DNA from: Candidatus Sabulitectum sp.
GTDB lineage: Bacteria; Fermentibacterota; Fermentibacteria; Fermentibacterales; JCC-6
NCBI GenBank assembly: GCA_023136985.1
Contig: JAGLQD010000326.1
Span: forward strand, 1-6,920
Reading direction: 5' to 3'
DNA: 6,920 nucleotides
Positions 6,113 through 6,920 of this stretch are shown one piece after another. The position numbers and the translations under genes are program-made. The notes under the pieces are model-generated. The model was not told the DNA's origin and did no database searches. It saw only the letters and a program-made list of their open reading frames with translations. Numbering within the stretch: the first letter of the stretch is position 1; each line of letters opens with the position of its first letter.

Positions 6113-6176
6113 CCCCGTTCAAGCCGTACGAAGAATGTTACATTTTTAATAAAACTTTAGATAGAGGAGTTCTTTG

Positions 6177-6920
6177 ATGAAGATAGCGGTTGTTGGAAGT
6201 GGATATGTCGGGCTGGTTGCCGCCGCATGTCTTGCAGAGATGGGAAACACAGTTATTTGCGTCGACAATGACCAGAAGAAAATTGATGGATTGGAAAAGG
6301 GTAAACTTCCGATCTACGAACCGGGACTTGATGTTCTGGTTGAAAGAAATGTAAGAGAGAATAGACTCTCTTTTTCCACAGATACCGCCAGTGCTGTGAA
6401 AGAGAGCAGAATTGTTTTCATTGCAGTTGGAACCCCGCCTGATGAGGATGGAAGTGCCGATCTTCAGCATGTTCTGGCAGTTTCCGCGGACATCGGGAGA
6501 TCCATGAACGACTGGAAAATAGTTATCAACAAGAGCACAGTTCCTGTTGGTACTTCAGAGCGTGTGAGAAATGAAATAAGGAAGTACACCGATTTCAGAG
6601 TTGATGTTGTAAGTAACCCTGAGTTCCTCAAAGAGGGTGCAGCTATTGATGATTTTATGAAGCCCGACAGGGTGGTTGTGGGTACTGAAAGTGAAGAAGT
6701 AGCCGAGATAATGAGAGAGCTTTACTCTCCTTTTGTCCGAACTAATAATCCTATATACATAATGAGCAATCGGTCTGCCGAGCTGACAAAGTATGTGGCT
6801 AACAGTCTGCTTGCTACTAAGATCAGCTTCATGAATGAAATAGCAAATCTCTGCGATGTGGTTGGAGCTGATATCAAGGATATCAGAAAGGGAATCGGAA
6901 GTGATATTCGAATAGGACCG
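6177..6920 (+). CDS. ugd: UDP-glucose 6-dehydrogenase (partial, 3' end beyond window)
   Basis: The enzyme oxidises UDP-glucose to UDP-glucuronate with two NAD+, supplying precursors for surface polysaccharides; it is cytoplasmic. The 248 codons present start at ATG 6177 with GAGGAG at 6164-6169 and a 7-base spacer. The N-terminal Rossmann motif is MKIAVVGSGYVGLVAAACLA (1-20). It is followed by YEPGLD, FIAVGTPPDEDGSADL, NKSTVPVGT, VVSNPEFLKEGAAIDDFM with PDRVVVG, and ELTKYVANSLLATKISFMNE, all typical of the UDP-glucose/GDP-mannose dehydrogenase family. The catalytic Cys motif (GGSCFPKD type) lies past the window edge. UDP-glucose is the most likely substrate given VGLVAAACLAEMGN and the EFLKEG block, but a related nucleotide-sugar dehydrogenase is not excluded. 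It is probably not part of the selenium pathway. Confidence 0.92.
   Translation, partial: MKIAVVGSGYVGLVAAACLAEMGNTVICVDNDQKKIDGLEKGKLPIYEPGLDVLVERNVRENRLSFSTDTASAVKESRIVFIAVGTPPDEDGSADLQHVLAVSADIGRSMNDWKIVINKSTVPVGTSERVRNEIRKYTDFRVDVVSNPEFLKEGAAIDDFMKPDRVVVGTESEEVAEIMRELYSPFVRTNNPIYIMSNRSAELTKYVANSLLATKISFMNEIANLCDVVGADIKDIRKGIGSDIRIGP

Noticed and set aside
6078..6146. UGA-readthrough extension of SelB
   Set aside because: The protein already has full SelB length, the extension of about 22 codons to TAA is not domain-like, and I see no stable hairpin at SECIS spacing after the TGA.

Overview
The window is a selenium (selenocysteine, Sec) locus from a bacterium of about 48-50% GC by eye. 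It holds selD on the minus strand and selA-selB on the plus strand. Two reading frames are interrupted by an in-frame UGA that is best read as Sec. The C-terminal Por/T9SS-type sorting domain of the secreted protein at 347-1348 points to the Fibrobacteres-Chlorobi-Bacteroidetes (FCB) superphylum. A candidate phylum such as Fermentibacteria would fit, but that placement is a guess.

Layout. 3-179 is the 3' end of an unrecognised gene, followed by a hairpin terminator (189-214). 347-1348 (+) is a secreted thioredoxin-fold protein resembling the Omp28 family. Its active site is U-G-S-C, with Sec encoded by TGA at 440-442 and a bacterial SECIS-like hairpin at 457-472. A conventional gene caller would break this gene at the TGA and start it at codon 42. 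A strong hairpin (1363-1388) separates it from the convergent selD (1395-2450, -). The true SelD N-terminus includes Sec17 (TGA at 2402-2400) at the position of the catalytic Cys17 of E. coli SelD, again followed by a SECIS-like hairpin (2384-2368). Directly upstream, in the same frame with no stop between, is a Cys-rich domain resembling DUF6485 (2576 down to the selD start). It is therefore either fused to SelD, or released as a 58-residue protein when the Sec UGA acts as a stop.

A divergent, AT-rich intergenic region (2577-2826) carries a perfect 14-bp tandem repeat and three dyads, and probably controls both directions. selA (2827-4209) and selB (4200-6080) overlap by 10 bp. A UDP-glucose 6-dehydrogenase gene starts at 6177 and runs off the end of the window.

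How it works together. SelD makes selenophosphate, SelA converts Ser-tRNA(Sec) to Sec-tRNA(Sec), and SelB delivers it to UGA codons that carry a SECIS. Both UGA-containing genes here are then clients of the system encoded next to them: SelD itself, and an exported thiol/selenol redox protein. I found no tRNA-Sec gene (selC) in the window, so it must lie elsewhere. The most interesting item is the secreted Omp28-like UGSC selenoprotein, which I do not recognise as a described selenoprotein family. Second is the DUF6485-like/SelD in-frame arrangement around a recoded UGA.
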